From Exophiala sp. HKRS030 (Eukaryota; Ascomycota; Eurotiomycetes; Chaetothyriales; Herpotrichiellaceae): a stretch of 64,000 nucleotides of DNA. Both the position numbers and the translations under genes were made by a program. The notes beneath the pieces are model-generated. The model was not told the DNA's origin. It searched no databases and saw only the letters and a list, made by a program, of their open reading frames with translations. Shown here in pieces: positions 63,381-64,000 of this stretch (position 1 is the first letter of the stretch; each line of letters starts with the position of its first letter). Location of the stretch: positions 2,232,001 through 2,296,000 of the forward strand of contig JAHWDD010000004.1 in assembly GCA_023897205.1 (NCBI GenBank), read 5' to 3'.

Positions 63381-64000
63381 CTACTGAACGACAAACACCT
63401 CAGCCCCGGCACCAGTCTTGTCGATCGGCTTCTGGAGACCGTCGATCACTGCCTCGACAAGATCCTGCGCTGCGGCCCCCTCGGTGGCTTTGACGTGGAC
63501 AGAGTGTCGGTCATCTTGTTCGACGGATTCATTTGTGGGTGTAGCGATGCTGCTACTAGACTCGACCGACGAACTTTCCGCACCATCCTCTTGAACGCCG
63601 ACGTCCACCGTTGTCCGAGAAGACACACCGGCGTTGGTCTCGGCGGATTTCTTCGTGGCGGCGACCTGCTGCCGCGTCCTCAACAACTCTGCCAACGCGG
63701 CCCTCAGCGCCTCGGCCGGGTCGTCGCTCATGTCGGCGCAGCGCCACGCGACGAAATTGTCCGGCCTCACGAGCACCGCACCCCCGGCGCGCACCTCCTT
63801 CAACCCGGCCCACAAGTCCATCTGGTCCAGACACAGGCCCTTTGGTCTTGTGATGTCCCTGGCCCGAATCTGCGCCGTGTCGACCTTCACACCCATGTCC
63901 TTGCCCACGCTCTCGGCGGCGTCGACCCACCCCCTGCCGTCCTCGTCGGTGATGAGTACGAAGTCCGCAGCCCCAGCCCCAGCCGCGGACCCCGTCACGA
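63381..64000 (-). CDS. Phenol-hydroxylase-type FAD monooxygenase, C-terminal part (5' beyond window)
   Basis: The open frame runs to the right edge, so only the last ~206 codons (3' end) are here. The recognisable element is the thioredoxin-like C-terminal domain of phenol 2-monooxygenase/2,4-dichlorophenol hydroxylase-type enzymes: DFVLITDEDGRGWVDAAESV, then GGAVLVRPDNFVAWR. A low-complexity Ser/Thr/Glu insert (~120-175 of the visible part) follows the usual end of that domain, and a further ~30 residues (QDLVEAVIDGLQKPID) close the protein, an unusual extension. The catalytic FAD domain must lie outside the window. Confidence 0.82.
   Translation of the reverse strand, partial: VTGSAAGAGAADFVLITDEDGRGWVDAAESVGKDMGVKVDTAQIRARDITRPKGLCLDQMDLWAGLKEVRAGGAVLVRPDNFVAWRCADMSDDPAEALRAALAELLRTRQQVAATKKSAETNAGVSSRTTVDVGVQEDGAESSSVESSSSIATPTNESVEQDDRHSVHVKATEGAAAQDLVEAVIDGLQKPIDKTGAGAEVFVVQ

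Overview
This is 64 kb of nuclear DNA from a filamentous ascomycete (Pezizomycotina). The evidence is dense, mostly short introns (45-127 bp) with GT-AG borders and CTRAC-like branch points, compact gene spacing, and families typical of these fungi (CYP52-like P450, DUF7580, C2H2/ankyrin signalling proteins, GH79, DUF3602). Eurotiomycetes, perhaps Chaetothyriales, is my best guess from the gene mix, but the sequence alone does not settle it. I see no rRNA, tRNA, CRISPR array, intact transposon or virus. Exon coordinates were worked out by hand from splice signals and family conservation. I support 33 protein-coding genes, including a four-exon Mdm35 gene whose exons are each under 100 bases.

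Left part (0-13 kb) is accessory metabolism: the 3' part of a MAM33/p32 gene, a CYP52-like P450, a small membrane protein, a phytanoyl-CoA-dioxygenase-type oxygenase, a secreted GH79 glycosidase, a second P450 and a secreted protein. At 13.5-20.1 kb lies a divergent pair of fungal signalling/incompatibility-type genes: a DUF7580 protein, and a 1279-residue protein that joins a C2H2 region, ankyrin repeats and a Tup1-like WD40 propeller.

The middle (20-50 kb) is core housekeeping: MBF1, NADP-isocitrate dehydrogenase, SF3b5, an SH3 actin-regulator type protein, a CCCH protein, mitoribosomal mS35, ALG13, an F-box-like protein, U1 snRNP protein C, centractin (ARP1), a PAR32-like DUF3602 protein, AP-3 mu, the ISWI remodeller and a DUF4536 mitochondrial protein. 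Many are arranged head-to-head over shared promoters. The right part (50-64 kb) has a prenylcysteine oxidase, a 1.5 kb array of degenerate ~130-bp repeats, an FHL1-like FHA/forkhead factor, a prolyl-hydroxylase-like dioxygenase, Mdm35, and then a flavin group: an FMN reductase, an FAD monooxygenase and the end of a phenol-hydroxylase-type monooxygenase running off the edge.

The most striking observation is in the U1-C gene: the only splice that restores the conserved N-terminus and zinc-finger spacing uses an AT-AC intron (ATAAGT...CAC). The gene for the protein that helps U1 recognise GT 5' splice sites thus appears to be interrupted by an intron without GT. Other leads are the Tup1-propeller fusion, the repeat array, a 9-mer (TACGGAGTA) strongly enriched between genes, and a 70-codon membrane ORF whose stop overlaps the next gene's start (ATGA).
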